A stretch of 64,000 bases of DNA from Niallia sp. FSL W8-0635. Lineage in GTDB: Bacteria > Bacillota > Bacilli > Bacillales > Cytobacillaceae. The DNA lies in NCBI RefSeq assembly GCF_038007965.1, contig NZ_JBBOYD010000001.1, positions 2,706,501 to 2,770,500 on the forward strand, read 5' to 3'. The position numbers were made by a program, and so were the translations under genes. Below the pieces are notes generated by a model that searched no databases, had not been told where the DNA came from, and was given only the letters and a program-made list of their open reading frames with translations. Shown here in pieces: positions 8,504 to 17,200 of this stretch; position 1 is the first letter of the stretch; each line of letters opens with the position of its first letter.

Positions 8504-8983
8504 TTAACGACGTAAAAATGTCTTTTTCTTCTTTGTACATAAGTGACCTAAAAAACCAATAAATACACCTAATAATGCACCACCAAAAACTTCTTGTGGC
8601 TGATGCCCCAGCATCTCTTTTAATTTTTTTGGTTGCTCCTCTTTATAAGCGATATTCTTATCTTTATTAATTTTATCTACTAGCTCTCCTAAATCGTTTA
8701 CCTTTAATGTTAATTCTCCTGTTTGTCTTCTAATTCCCTGTGCATCGTACATGACGATTAATCCAAAAATAAGGGATAAAGCAAAATCAATCGTTGGTAA
8801 TCCTCGTTTTAGTGCGATAAAGGTTGTTAGAGAAGACACTCCTGCTGAGTGAGAACTTGGCATCCCTCCCGTTTGAAAAAACAAGCCTTTATCCCACTTC
8901 TTTGTTTTCAAAAAATGAATAGGAATTTTTAAAAACTGAGCCATTCCAATACTTATTAAGGCAACATAAATGCCCTTGTTCAT
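8504..8983 (-). CDS. yuiD: Divergent PAP2 family membrane protein YuiD
   Basis: A membrane protein of about 159 residues in the divergent PAP2 (acid phosphatase/vanadium peroxidase-related) family. The signature GGMPSSHSAG and the GIRRQTGELT segment near the active-site arginine/histidine region are present, with hydrophobic helices at both ends and in the middle. Substrate unknown. The start is the ATG at 8983, six bases after AGAGGTGA; the upstream GTG at 8992 lies inside that ribosome site. It has its own terminator and stands alone. Confidence 0.85.
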   Translation of the reverse strand: MNKGIYVALISIGMAQFLKIPIHFLKTKKWDKGLFFQTGGMPSSHSAGVSSLTTFIALKRGLPTIDFALSLIFGLIVMYDAQGIRRQTGELTLKVNDLGELVDKINKDKNIAYKEEQPKKLKEMLGHQPQEVFGGALLGVFIGFLGHLCTKKKKTFLRR

Positions 8984-9093
8984 ATCAATCACCTCTTCTT
9001 AAATAGTCTTTTTATTTATGGATGATATTATTCTCACTTGCTCATACTATAATTGATTTTTATTTCCACTATTACTTATAAGAGGTGAATGAT

Positions 9094-9231
9094 GTGAGTA
9101 TTAATAACCATACAAATAGAGGAAAAGCAGCTGGCGGGGTAAATCCACAAGGCTATGGTCAAGACGCTGATATAACGCCGTCGCCAAAGAGCAAACTAGA
9201 AAATGCTGCAAAGAAGAAAAATACAAAATAA
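9094..9231 (+). CDS. sspL: Small acid-soluble spore protein L-type
   Basis: A 45-residue basic, Gly/Lys-rich protein with a GKAAGGVNPQGYG core and a PKSKLENAAKKKNTK end, matching the SspL pattern (GxLTGGVTPQG, then PKTELEERAKKSNTK in B. subtilis). Minor acid-soluble spore proteins are made in the forespore and stored in the spore core. The start is GTG with AGAGGTGA five bases upstream; the overlapping ATG at 9092 is followed at once by a stop. A hairpin lies downstream. The match is clear despite the small size. Confidence 0.85.
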   Translation: MSINNHTNRGKAAGGVNPQGYGQDADITPSPKSKLENAAKKKNTK

Positions 9232-9257
9232 TGATAACCCATTAATTTGCTAGTAAA

Positions 9258-9283
9258 GATGGGGCTATCTACAAGCCCCATCT
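9258..9283 (+). terminator. Hairpin after sspL
   Basis: Ten-bp perfect stem AGATGGGGCT / AGCCCCATCT with a six-base loop, 26 bases after the sspL stop. No U-run follows, so termination may be inefficient or the hairpin may stabilise the 3' end. Confidence 0.6.
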
Positions 9284-9337
9284 AGCTTGGTAAAGAGTCG
9301 CTTTCCGGGTGCATTCTAATTAAATGATACAAAGATT

Positions 9338-9359
9338 GACGTATGAATTGGCATACGTC
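9338..9359. repeat. Perfect 8-bp inverted repeat
   Basis: GACGTATG and CATACGTC separated by six bases, in the gene-free stretch 9284-10025. It is followed on the plus strand by TGTTTCCTTA. Role unknown. Confidence 0.45.
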
Positions 9360-9570
9360 TGTTTCCTTATTTATCGAGGGTACTAAGGGTTCCCTTACCT
9401 TTAGCATCAATTGACATCATTACTATAATAATCAATAAAGTATTGTACAATTAAAAAAGATGTCAAGTCTTCTGTCCTTTGCAATGCCGTTTTTAGTATC
9501 GAGGGTTCGAGAAGGTCAGCACTTACCTGTTGGGGTACAAGTAAAGCACTTTAGTTGAAAAATAGACGGA

Positions 9571-9760
9571 AAAATTTCGCTTATTTAGTGATTATTACTA
9601 AATAAGGCTTAAATAGAAGGAGAGATTCCGCTTATTTACTTGAAAAATGCGAAAAATGGTTATTTTGCTTTGCATAATCGGAAAAGCTCCACTTATTTAC
9701 CCCGAAATAAGCACTATTCTGCCTTTAACCGGAAAAGCTCCGCTTATTTTCCTTTTGCCC
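9571..9760. repeat. Degenerate tandem array of a 50-60 base unit
   Basis: Four related units can be aligned on the core CCGCTTATTT (cores near 9579, 9631, 9691, 9742; spacings 52, 60 and 51). The last two share CGGAAAAGCTCC-G/A-CTTATTT. Between units are complementary pieces such as CGAAATAAGC and AAATAAGG, so each unit can fold on its own. The unit is non-coding on both strands. It occupies part of the gene-free region 9284-10025 together with the inverted repeat at 9338 and an IS-like end at 9830. Confidence 0.6.
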
Positions 9761-9829
9761 GGTAACTCGATTCGGACAAAACATCTAATTTAAAAGGGAG
9801 CGAGTCCAAGAGACCCTCATTAAATGCTT

Positions 9830-9851
9830 GACAGTGAACTGTACCAAAAGT
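9830..9851. mobile_element. Possible IS3-type terminal sequence
   Basis: The stretch includes TGAACTGTACCAAAAGT, which resembles terminal inverted repeats of IS3-family elements. No transposase remains and no partner end was found. It may be a scar or chance similarity. Confidence 0.2.
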
Positions 9852-9897
9852 AAGTGGTGAGGCTTTCTATAAATAAGGCTTTTGCATTCCAATTAAA

Positions 9898-9930
9898 GAA
9901 ACTCGTCAATTTTTTTGAATGGCGAGTTTC
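9898..9930 (-). terminator. Hairpin downstream of the SpoIIP-like gene
   Basis: GAAACTCGTC and GGCGAGTTTC form a 10-bp stem (one mismatch or wobble) around a 13-base loop, about 100 bases beyond the SpoIIP-like gene. The T-rich loop and weak U-run make this a moderate terminator candidate. Confidence 0.45.
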
Positions 9931-10025
9931 CCATTTTATATACCAATAACGATGCCATTGCCACTGTCAAATCGGCACACATTTTAAGAAAAGCACCTTA
10001 AAACGGAACCCTTTACTAGCTTGAT

Positions 10026-10928
10026 TTATGATTTTTTATCTTGAATGATTTCTTTTATGATTTCGGCAAAAGCATCTGTAGTTCTGGATATTTCTTCAAA
10101 AGAGTTTTCAACTCCACCTATTTCTAATAAAACAGAATCATTATGAAGATCCTGATTATATGTGTTTTTAGGATTTACTCCTTTTTCTATTACACCTCTT
10201 GATAGTCCTGGATATAATTTTTCTAATTTCTCATGAAGCTTGTGAGCGAATTTATTATTTTCTTCATAATTATCACTTGTTTTCGATACAACAAAAAGCA
10301 TTCTCGCATAGTCTTTTCCATCAATGTTTTTAGTCGTATCCGTTCTTTTTTCTGAGCCTCTGTGAATATCAAAAATCATTTTTATATTTTTATATTCCGT
10401 TAATGTTGCTTGTAATTTTTCTCTTGAAACAGTATAAGAATCGAAAAAGGATAGATTTCTTTCTAATAAGATTCCATTGATATCGGTTTCATCATGGATA
10501 GTACTAATATTATTTTCATTTAATTTCTTACTCAATTCTTTACCAACCAACGTTACGTTTTTTGAATCACTAATGGCTTCATCAGAATTGCTGACACCAA
10601 GCTCTGGCATAAATGATTCTAAATTATGAGTATGATAAATATAAACGAGTGGATCTTTTTCTTCCATCACAAGGTATGACTGATTTTCTACACTATTAAA
10701 AATACCAGTAATTTCCTCTTTCCCATTAAAAAAGAAAAACCACGAAATAGCAAAAGAGAAAAGTAGAAATCCGCTTGATATGGTAGACACTTTTTTTAGC
10801 ATCAATTTCTTATTCATGCTTCTTGCCTTTTGTCTTAGGTTATTTTCCGTTGATGAGATAAACTCATTACGCGGATGTTGGGGATATGTATCCTTTATCA
10901 TATCAAACAACTCTTTGTCATTTTGCAT
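10026..10928 (-). CDS. Membrane-anchored SpoIIP-domain protein, putative anti-sigma factor
   Basis: A 300-residue protein in three parts: a cytoplasmic N-terminus (1-47, polar, with ENNLRQKARSMNKK), one membrane segment (about 48-68) and an extracellular SpoIIP domain (about 90-295). SpoIIP hallmarks are present: IYHTHNLESF (His99, His101, Glu104), IFDIHRGS (His189), KDYARMLFVV, YNQDLH and VLLEIGGVENSFEE (Glu269). SpoIIP is a cell-wall amidase/endopeptidase of engulfment. Here the short cytoplasmic part, coupling to an ECF sigma gene (11-base overlap) and single anchor are those of an anti-sigma factor. Inference: wall-sensing or wall-cutting domain fused to a sigma-inhibitory tail. It could instead be a plain SpoIIP paralogue controlled by that sigma factor. 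Confidence 0.8.
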   Translation of the reverse strand: MQNDKELFDMIKDTYPQHPRNEFISSTENNLRQKARSMNKKLMLKKVSTISSGFLLFSFAISWFFFFNGKEEITGIFNSVENQSYLVMEEKDPLVYIYHTHNLESFMPELGVSNSDEAISDSKNVTLVGKELSKKLNENNISTIHDETDINGILLERNLSFFDSYTVSREKLQATLTEYKNIKMIFDIHRGSEKRTDTTKNIDGKDYARMLFVVSKTSDNYEENNKFAHKLHEKLEKLYPGLSRGVIEKGVNPKNTYNQDLHNDSVLLEIGGVENSFEEISRTTDAFAEIIKEIIQDKKS

Positions 10929-11457
10929 TTGTTATTACCTCCTCTGCATCCAAATGTAATTTTCTTTTCAGGTCTTTTAATGCTCTGTGATAATCCACTT
11001 TAACTTTTGATTCCGTACACTTGAGAATTTCAGACGTTTCTTTAATAGAAAATTCATTTATTCCACGGAGAATTACAACTGCTCTATAATTAGGTTTTAA
11101 TTTAGAGATTGCCTCATGTACAATTTGTTTCATTTCGGTAATTTCTAATACTTCATCAGGCTTTTCATCATTTGCTTCCAGTTGTTTAAAAAATCCTTCT
11201 TTGAATATAGAGACAAATTTCTTTTTTCGATAGTAATCTATTGCTACATGTTTAGCTATCGAAAAGATCCATGTTTTTAAATTGTTTCCACTATGAAAAG
11301 TAGATAGATTTTTTAATACCCGAATAAAAACTTCTTGTGTCATATCCTCCGCATCGGTTTGACTTCCTGAAAAACAAACGAGAAATCTGTAGACATCTAA
11401 ATAATGCTCATTATAAATAGAAACAATGCTGGATTCTAAGTTCTTTGGATCAATCAA
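10918..11457 (-). CDS. ECF RNA polymerase sigma factor
   Basis: A 179-residue group IV sigma factor. Region 2 spans about residues 10-80 (DVYRFLVCFSG, DAEDMTQEVFIRVL, LKTWIFSIAKHVAIDYYRKKK). Region 4 spans about 112-170 (LKPNYRAVVILRGINEFSIKE, then a helix-turn-helix). The start is TTG, fixed by GGGGGG six bases upstream. The stop overlaps the ATG of the SpoIIP-domain gene by 11 bases, the arrangement expected for a sigma/anti-sigma pair. A TGTAAC-N17-CGAA element 34 bases upstream looks like an ECF promoter, suggesting autoregulation. Resemblance is to SigX/SigV-like factors, but the orthologue is not clear. Confidence 0.9.
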   Translation of the reverse strand: MIDPKNLESSIVSIYNEHYLDVYRFLVCFSGSQTDAEDMTQEVFIRVLKNLSTFHSGNNLKTWIFSIAKHVAIDYYRKKKFVSIFKEGFFKQLEANDEKPDEVLEITEMKQIVHEAISKLKPNYRAVVILRGINEFSIKETSEILKCTESKVKVDYHRALKDLKRKLHLDAEEVITNAK

Positions 11458-11490
11458 TCGTTTCCCCCCTTATTATGTCTTCACCTATTA

Positions 11491-11517
11491 TTCGTTTGAA
11501 GCTAGAAAAAGGTTACA
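11491..11517 (-). promoter_or_regulatory. ECF-type promoter of the sigma/SpoIIP-like operon
   Basis: On the minus strand: TGTAAC (11517-11512), 17 bases, CGAA (11494-11491). This fits ECF recognition, in particular the SigX-like pattern TGTAAC-N17-CGAC. It lies 34 bases before the TTG start and suggests that the sigma factor drives its own operon. Confidence 0.6.
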
Positions 11518-11549
11518 ATTTTTTGGAAAGAGTAGTATTTCATCCATAG

Positions 11550-11598
11550 ATAAACCCAAATAACCATATGGCATTTCCATATGATTATTCGGGTTTAT
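11550..11598 (-). repeat. Long hairpin with 22-base arms
   Basis: Arms 11550-11571 and 11577-11598 around a five-base loop. The two mismatches become G-U pairs when transcribed leftwards, so the minus-strand RNA would be paired along its full length. It lies just upstream of the ECF promoter, without a U-run. It could shield the sigma operon from ypcP read-through. Confidence 0.65.
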
Positions 11599-11612
11599 AT
11601 TGGTTTATAAAA

Positions 11613-11775
11613 GGCCGTTTCAGTAAAGATGGTGTTATTATCCGCAGCCTGAATACACTCCGCTTTCCATGGGGCGAGCGCCGAGCCGCTTCGGCCTTTG
11701 GCCTGCAGGGTCTCGGACTTTCTCGCAGCTCCCATAGGAGTCTACGTGTATTCAGGCTGCTCCATTTTTCTTACT
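11613..11775. mobile_element. MITE-like element, diverged copy
   Basis: Starts with GGCCGTTTCAGTAAAG, a diverged terminal repeat of the family. It continues with CAGCCTGAATACACTCCGC, TTTCCATGGGGCGAGCG and the mirrored arm GTCTACGTGTATTCAGGCTG. The right terminal repeat is not recognisable; a further GC-rich non-coding stretch (11810-11860) may be part of it or a second insertion. Open frames across it are repeat-derived and have no ribosome sites. The rest of the spacer to 12066 shows nothing further. Confidence 0.6.
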
Positions 11776-12066
11776 AATTTATTTTTTCTCGGAAAAATAA
11801 TTAGTTTAGGCCCCGCAGTGCAGCGAGAAGGCTCAGCTTCCGCCCGGCGCATTGTGTGTGTTTGTAGTGCAATGGAACGAATTAGTTTTTATACTTGACT
11901 ATATTTAAAAACATAAATAACCAGTATGAAAAAGTAGCCTTTATTTAATCGCTAAATTATAGATTGTTCGTCTTTACAGGTTGGCTATTTATTTTTTTCC
12001 CAGCCCCAACATAATTACGATAACTTGTCCTTTACTTAGGCCATTATTCATTTTACTTGTCATGAA

Positions 12067-12966
12067 TTAAAATAAAGTAAGCTCTTCTTTCTTTTCTACA
12101 TAATGATGGAATCTTTTAAATTCTAGCTCTTCAAATTTCTGAATTGCTGATTCTGGATTGATGTTTAAATAGCTGTCTACCAGCAAACAGCTTACCGGAA
12201 CATCGCATTTAATCTCTGCCAGTTGTCTACTTAAATGTAGCATTTCAAGGTCCGCTTCTATTTTTGCTCGCTGACCCTTAGTGAGCATCGATAAATTAGC
12301 AAGAATTCCTTCAATATCTTGATGAACTTGGAGAAGCTTTAATGCTGTTTTTTCGCCAATTCCTTTTACACCAGGATAGTTATCACTTGTATCGCCCATC
12401 AATCCCTTTAAATCAACCATTTGTCTTGGAGTAATCCCTTTTTCTTCTTGAAAGCTTGATGGAGTATACAGCATATAGTTACCATATCCTTTTTTTAATA
12501 ATGCAACAGAGATATGATCATCCAGTAATTGAAGAATATCTTGATCACCGGTTAAGATGGTAACATTTGCTTCTCCTTTCATTTGATTTGCAATCGTTCC
12601 GATACAATCGTCTGCTTCAAATCCAGAGATACCTATATTCGGTACATTAAAGCTTTCTACAACCTCTTTTACTAAATCAAATTGTGGAATTAATTCAACA
12701 GGAGCATCTGAACGATTCGCTTTATAGGAAGGATACATTTCTGTTCTAAAGGTTTTACTTCCCATATCCCAGCAAACCGCTACATGAGAGGGGTTAAAAT
12801 GTTCAATTGCCGTAAAAAAATGTTTTACAAAGCCATGAATCGCATTTGTTGGAATTCCTTTTGAGTTAACCATATATTGACCTGTGACAGCCGTTGCAAA
12901 AAAAGCACGAAATAATAGTGCCATCCCGTCTACTAGCATCAGATTTGCTTGTTTCTCTTTATTCAA
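12067..12966 (-). CDS. ypcP: 5'-3' exonuclease YpcP
   Basis: A 299-residue stand-alone 5' nuclease of the PIN/FEN type, related to the N-terminal domain of DNA polymerase I. The metal-binding acid cluster is visible (LVDGMALLFRAFF, FEADDCIGT, LTGDQDILQLL), followed by the helix-hairpin-helix YPGVKGIGEKTALKLL. Such enzymes remove RNA primers or flaps during lagging-strand synthesis. The start is TTG; GGGAGAG lies about eight bases upstream, and the overlapping ATG gives only four codons. Length matches B. subtilis YpcP. It appears monocistronic. Confidence 0.93.
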   Translation of the reverse strand: MNKEKQANLMLVDGMALLFRAFFATAVTGQYMVNSKGIPTNAIHGFVKHFFTAIEHFNPSHVAVCWDMGSKTFRTEMYPSYKANRSDAPVELIPQFDLVKEVVESFNVPNIGISGFEADDCIGTIANQMKGEANVTILTGDQDILQLLDDHISVALLKKGYGNYMLYTPSSFQEEKGITPRQMVDLKGLMGDTSDNYPGVKGIGEKTALKLLQVHQDIEGILANLSMLTKGQRAKIEADLEMLHLSRQLAEIKCDVPVSCLLVDSYLNINPESAIQKFEELEFKRFHHYVEKKEELTLF

Positions 12967-13150
12967 ATCGCATCTCTCCCTTTATTCACATTATTTCATT
13001 ATAACAGATTCTGAAAAAGTTGCTGCTGGTAGCTTTTTCTTCTAACTTTTTGTTAGATGAAATTTAAGCTGCTTAATATTTGTTGTTAAAACGAAGTCTA
13101 AATAATCATTTACCTCTAAGAAAACAATTATCTATTAGCATACAATCTAA

Positions 13151-13190
13151 AGAAAAAACAGGAACTAAATTTCCCTATTAGTTTCCTGTT
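13151..13190 (-). terminator. Terminator downstream of the sulfurtransferase gene
   Basis: Minus-strand AACAGGAAACTAA...TTAGTTCCTGTT stem followed by TTTTTC. It lies 160 bases past the sulfurtransferase stop, after the gene-like remnant at 13222-13316. Confidence 0.75.
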
Positions 13191-13221
13191 CCTAACCAAC
13201 TATTTTAAGATAAGTCCAAAA

Positions 13222-13316
13222 TTACTGTACTCTCTTCCCTTTTTTATCAAGTTTTGACTCTTCTTTTGTAACCTCTAAGCTTTTAAACATTTTTTTAGAT
13301 GCGAGATTATACGTAT
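13222..13316 (-). pseudogene. Possible C-terminal remnant of a GNAT-like gene
   Basis: One open frame on the minus strand reads YTYNLASKKMFKSLEVT and ends with a lysine-rich tail before a stop. NxAS-KMF-SL resembles the late motif of GNAT acetyltransferases. There is no start or upstream domain in frame. It could be a gene remnant or chance. Confidence 0.2.
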
Positions 13317-13347
13317 ATATTTTTTAATTTCATTTTCTCCTATTCAA

Positions 13348-14211
13348 TCATCTTTGTTCTTTCGCTATCTTGTTAGGCAAACACGTCTCAATATCATTTT
13401 CATCATAAGAAATCCAATCACTAAAACTACCCGGATAAAGCTTTACCTTCTCTAATCCAGCCATTTTTAAGGAAATATAATTAGGGGTAGCAGTTATGCC
13501 AGAACCACAGTATACAATATACTCTTTTCTTGGATCTAATGAGGAAAACCTTTCTTTTTGCTCATTAGTCGACAAAAAGAAGCCGTTTTTTAAGCCTTCT
13601 GTCCATACAAAGTTTATTGCTCCAGGGATATGTCCACTTTTCTTATCAATTGGTTCTATCTCTCCTATATACCGTTTAAATTCTCTGGAATCAATAAGCA
13701 CCTTATCTTCCTCTTTTGCTTTTACTTGAGCTGCAACATCCTCGTATGTAGCAATCATATGTGATTGAATAGCAGGAGAGAAAGTACTCTTTGTAAAAGT
13801 TGGGACTTCTTTTGAAATTGGAAAATCCTTATTTACCCATTCTTTATAGCCGCCATCCAAAATATATGTATTTGTGTGACCTAAATAGTTTAATAACCAC
13901 CAAAGTCTCCCGGAAAATGCGCCCTCCCCATTATCGTAGGCAATAACGATCGTTTCTTGACCAATACCTATGTTTTCAAGTTTAGAAACAAATTCTTCTA
14001 TAGCTGGTAATGGATGTCTTCCCCCATGATCGGTTACTGGATTAGATAGGTCTTTTTCTAAGTGAAAATAAACGCTATTCGGGATGTGCCCCTCTTTATA
14101 CCATTCGGTTCCTGCATCAAGATTCTTTAAATCAAAGCGACAATCAATAATTCTCACGGAATCACGTTCTAAATTTTCATTTAACCAATCAACACTTTTT
14201 ACAATTTCCAT
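13348..14211 (-). CDS. Sulfurtransferase (thiosulfate/3-mercaptopyruvate type)
   Basis: A tandem-rhodanese protein of about 287 residues. The N-terminal rhodanese domain (about 1-130) is the inactive repeat with the conserved GHIPNSVYFHLEKDL and YDNGEGAFSGRLWWLL. The C-terminal one (about 155-285) carries the active-site cysteine in VYCGSGITA (about residue 235), a loop closer to mercaptopyruvate than thiosulfate enzymes. It would transfer sulfane sulfur to thiols or cyanide. The ATG at 14211 lies seven bases after AAGGAGG; the ATG at 14217 is too close to that site. It follows the dynamin gene by 31 bases and is probably cotranscribed with it. Confidence 0.9.
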   Translation of the reverse strand: MEIVKSVDWLNENLERDSVRIIDCRFDLKNLDAGTEWYKEGHIPNSVYFHLEKDLSNPVTDHGGRHPLPAIEEFVSKLENIGIGQETIVIAYDNGEGAFSGRLWWLLNYLGHTNTYILDGGYKEWVNKDFPISKEVPTFTKSTFSPAIQSHMIATYEDVAAQVKAKEEDKVLIDSREFKRYIGEIEPIDKKSGHIPGAINFVWTEGLKNGFFLSTNEQKERFSSLDPRKEYIVYCGSGITATPNYISLKMAGLEKVKLYPGSFSDWISYDENDIETCLPNKIAKEQR

Positions 14212-14242
14212 CTTCATTCCTCCTTGTATTCCCTGTTTTTAG

Positions 14243-17200
14243 TTAATTTGTTGTGGAAAATCTTGTTGATTCTTTAATTATCCACTCAAGCTTATCTATA
14301 TTTTCATGTTCCGTTAATAGTGCGGTTTTTCCATCATAATATTCGGCTACTTGCTCTTTTACATTATCAAGAAGTTTATCAAAATGTTGTTCAAATAACT
14401 CTTTATAAAAAGTAAAGAAGGAGTGGATTTGCTCTTTTATAAATATATCCCCATGTTCATCAACTAATTGTTCTAACTCTACTCCCATATTTTTTCGGTC
14501 ATTATTTTCAAAAAAGCTTTTTGGGTTCTTGTAGTATTTGGTTCCGATTTTATTAAGGGCATTATCTAATTCTTTGAAAGGAGCATGATAGGTTAATTTT
14601 GAAGCCAATGCATTTTCCATTTCTTCTTGCAAATGAATTTCTCCATTGATGGTCTGAATCGAATGCTGAATTTCATGATATCCTTCTTTTCTTTGTTTAT
14701 AAAATATTTGGTCCAGTCTTACATTTACAGCTCGCAGTTCTTGTTCAAATTCAAAATTTAACTGTATTAGAAATGAAGCGGTCGCAAGCGAAATTTCTCT
14801 TTTCTTATTATCCCCTCGTAAAATGGATGGATGATAGGCCTCCTTCATTAATTCCTGCAAACGAAACATGATTCGTTGCTTTAAATAAAATAGCTGTTCT
14901 TCTACTTCCATTTTAAATTTCGCTAAAATATCTTGAAGCGCTATTGTTTCAATCTGCGAGAGAATATTCCGTTTTTCTTCCTCCATCCGAGATAGCTCTA
15001 GTTCTGCTTCTTCCTTTTTTGCAAATGCAGATTTTACTAATTGCTTTAAAAGTTCAATTGTCCCTTCATAATCTTTTTTGGCAGATTGAAGCATCATTGA
15101 CAGCCACTCATGTTCAATAAATTCATACATTTTAGCCTCTGCATTTTCCATCCATTTTCCGTAAATTTCATGTTTATAATAAAGACTAGAGACTGGAAGA
15201 ATTCTTGGGGAACGTATACCATATAATTGCAGTTGCTCTTGTAAATATTCCTCTACAGCTACTTGCTCTTCTTCATCCTTTGCTAAATCTATTGCATTAA
15301 TGACAAAAAATATTTTATCCTTTTCAAAGGCATCCTTTAATCTCCCTAACTGTACTAGAAAAGCACGGTCAGCTTTGGAAAATGCATGATTATAGTAGCT
15401 AACATAAAAAATACAATCTGCTTTTTTCATAAATTCAAAGCTTAATTCCGTATGTCTGCTGTTAATAGAGTCTCCCCCTGGCGTATCAACGAGCGTAATT
15501 CCTTTTCTAGTAATAATACAATCAAAATAAACATCTATCGAAGCCACAAAACAAGAGGTTTCTTCCACTGCTACATAATTCGAAAGATCTTCTAATCCAA
15601 CATTAATTTCCCTTCCTAGATGATCTCGATGAGCAGAATATCCTTTTACAAAAGCTTGCAGATAGCGAAATTCATTTGCATATCTTTCTACAGGTTTAGC
15701 AGCTAGCTTTTTTATCAAATATTGTGCTGATTCTAATGTACTCGCCTCTTCTTTCACTAACTGTAAATAGTCATTTATCTCTGTAAGCATTTCTGACTCT
15801 GTTTTCCATTTAACAATCACCATTTTATGTGGATGGTCTTCATCTATTGGCAAAATTCGATTTATTGTTGCCGTTGTTGGGTTTGGCGAAACTGGCAGTA
15901 TCGGATAATCTAGCAAAGCATTGGCAAAAGAAGACTTCCCTGCACTAAAAGCACCAAATAAGCAAATAGTATATGTTCGATTTTCAATATTGGATGCTTT
16001 GGTAAGCAAATTCTTTGCTATATGTGTAAATCCCTTTACTGGTTGAAGGTTATTACTTAAAAAACGTAATTGTTTAATTAGTAAATCGGAATCAAATTCA
16101 TTACTCTTCTCAAGTTTTCGATCCTCAGTGACATTTCTATTCTTCTCTACGGCTAATTTATTTTTAGATGATAATGTTTGATAGGTTATCTCTTCCTTAT
16201 CTGCATCTAGTAACCTATGCAAAACACTTTCATCAACTGCTTGAGTAATAAAGAGATGCTTTAGGTTTTCTCCCCACTCTTGCCATTCAGTCTCTAACTC
16301 TTTCTTTTTTAGCTTACTGTCTACAAATTCTTGCCAGATTTTCTGTTCTTTCATCAGTTTTTCTTTTTCCTTATGTAATTGGTGCTGTCGTTCTTCCTTC
16401 CATTGAGTAAATAGTTGTGCGATTTCTTTTCTATAAGACTGTTTCAAATCATTTTCAACTGTTTCACAATAGACTAGAACATAATTTTCGGAAAGCTGTG
16501 CATCCTTATTTACTAGCTCTTTTAACTTATTCATATTTAGAATAGATGTAAGTCCTTTAATTATCGGAAAATACTCTGACTTACCGTGTTTCTCAAAAAA
16601 CTGTGATAATGGTGTTATTAATTGTATTTGAACAAGCTTTTCTAGCTCTTTGTAAAAAGAAAATAGTCTTTCCTCTCTTTCTTTTTGAGTTTTGCTTTTG
16701 CTGCCAAATAATCCAATTTTAAAATTTTTCTGTTCTGTTTCCAAATACGACTTCGCTAATTCACGAAGATTGAATGGCATAATATATGCATTCTTAATTA
16801 GCGAACGCCACTCATTTTCTAAAGATACTACTTTTTCGCTTTCATCCTCATCTATTGTTTGAATCTCTTTTTTTAATGTATGCAAGGTTGATTCTAATGA
16901 ATGATACTCTTCCTTTGATAAACCTGATAACTGCTCCTCTAAAGGAGCGATTCTTTCAGCATACTTTGTTTCAATAAAGGAAGTATGATCTTTATATAGC
17001 TTTTGAAAGGAGTCATCCATCGAAATAGGAAGTATTAACTCTTTTTCTTTTATTTTTTCAACTATATACCTCTTTAACTCTTCCAAGCCTTGATAGAAAA
17101 AATTCGTTTCGATTAATGTAGTAAAGAAAATTTTTTCTGGTTTAATCCCATAAGATAAAAAGGAGTCAGAAACACTTTGTTTAAAATCTTGAAATGAAAT

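Noticed and set aside
9571..9760. Regularly spaced repeats as a possible CRISPR array
   Set aside because: The units are diverged, have no constant repeat with unique spacers, and no cas genes are present.
10026..11457. Simple annotation as a sporulation spoIIP locus
   Set aside because: SpoIIP of Bacillus is not paired with an ECF sigma, and the cytoplasmic tail plus overlap suggest a regulatory pair; a plain paralogue remains possible and is stated in the entry.
11568..11898. Two overlapping plus-strand open frames of 66-69 codons
   Set aside because: They lie in the MITE-like repeat and its GC-rich neighbour, have no ribosome sites and no protein-like composition.
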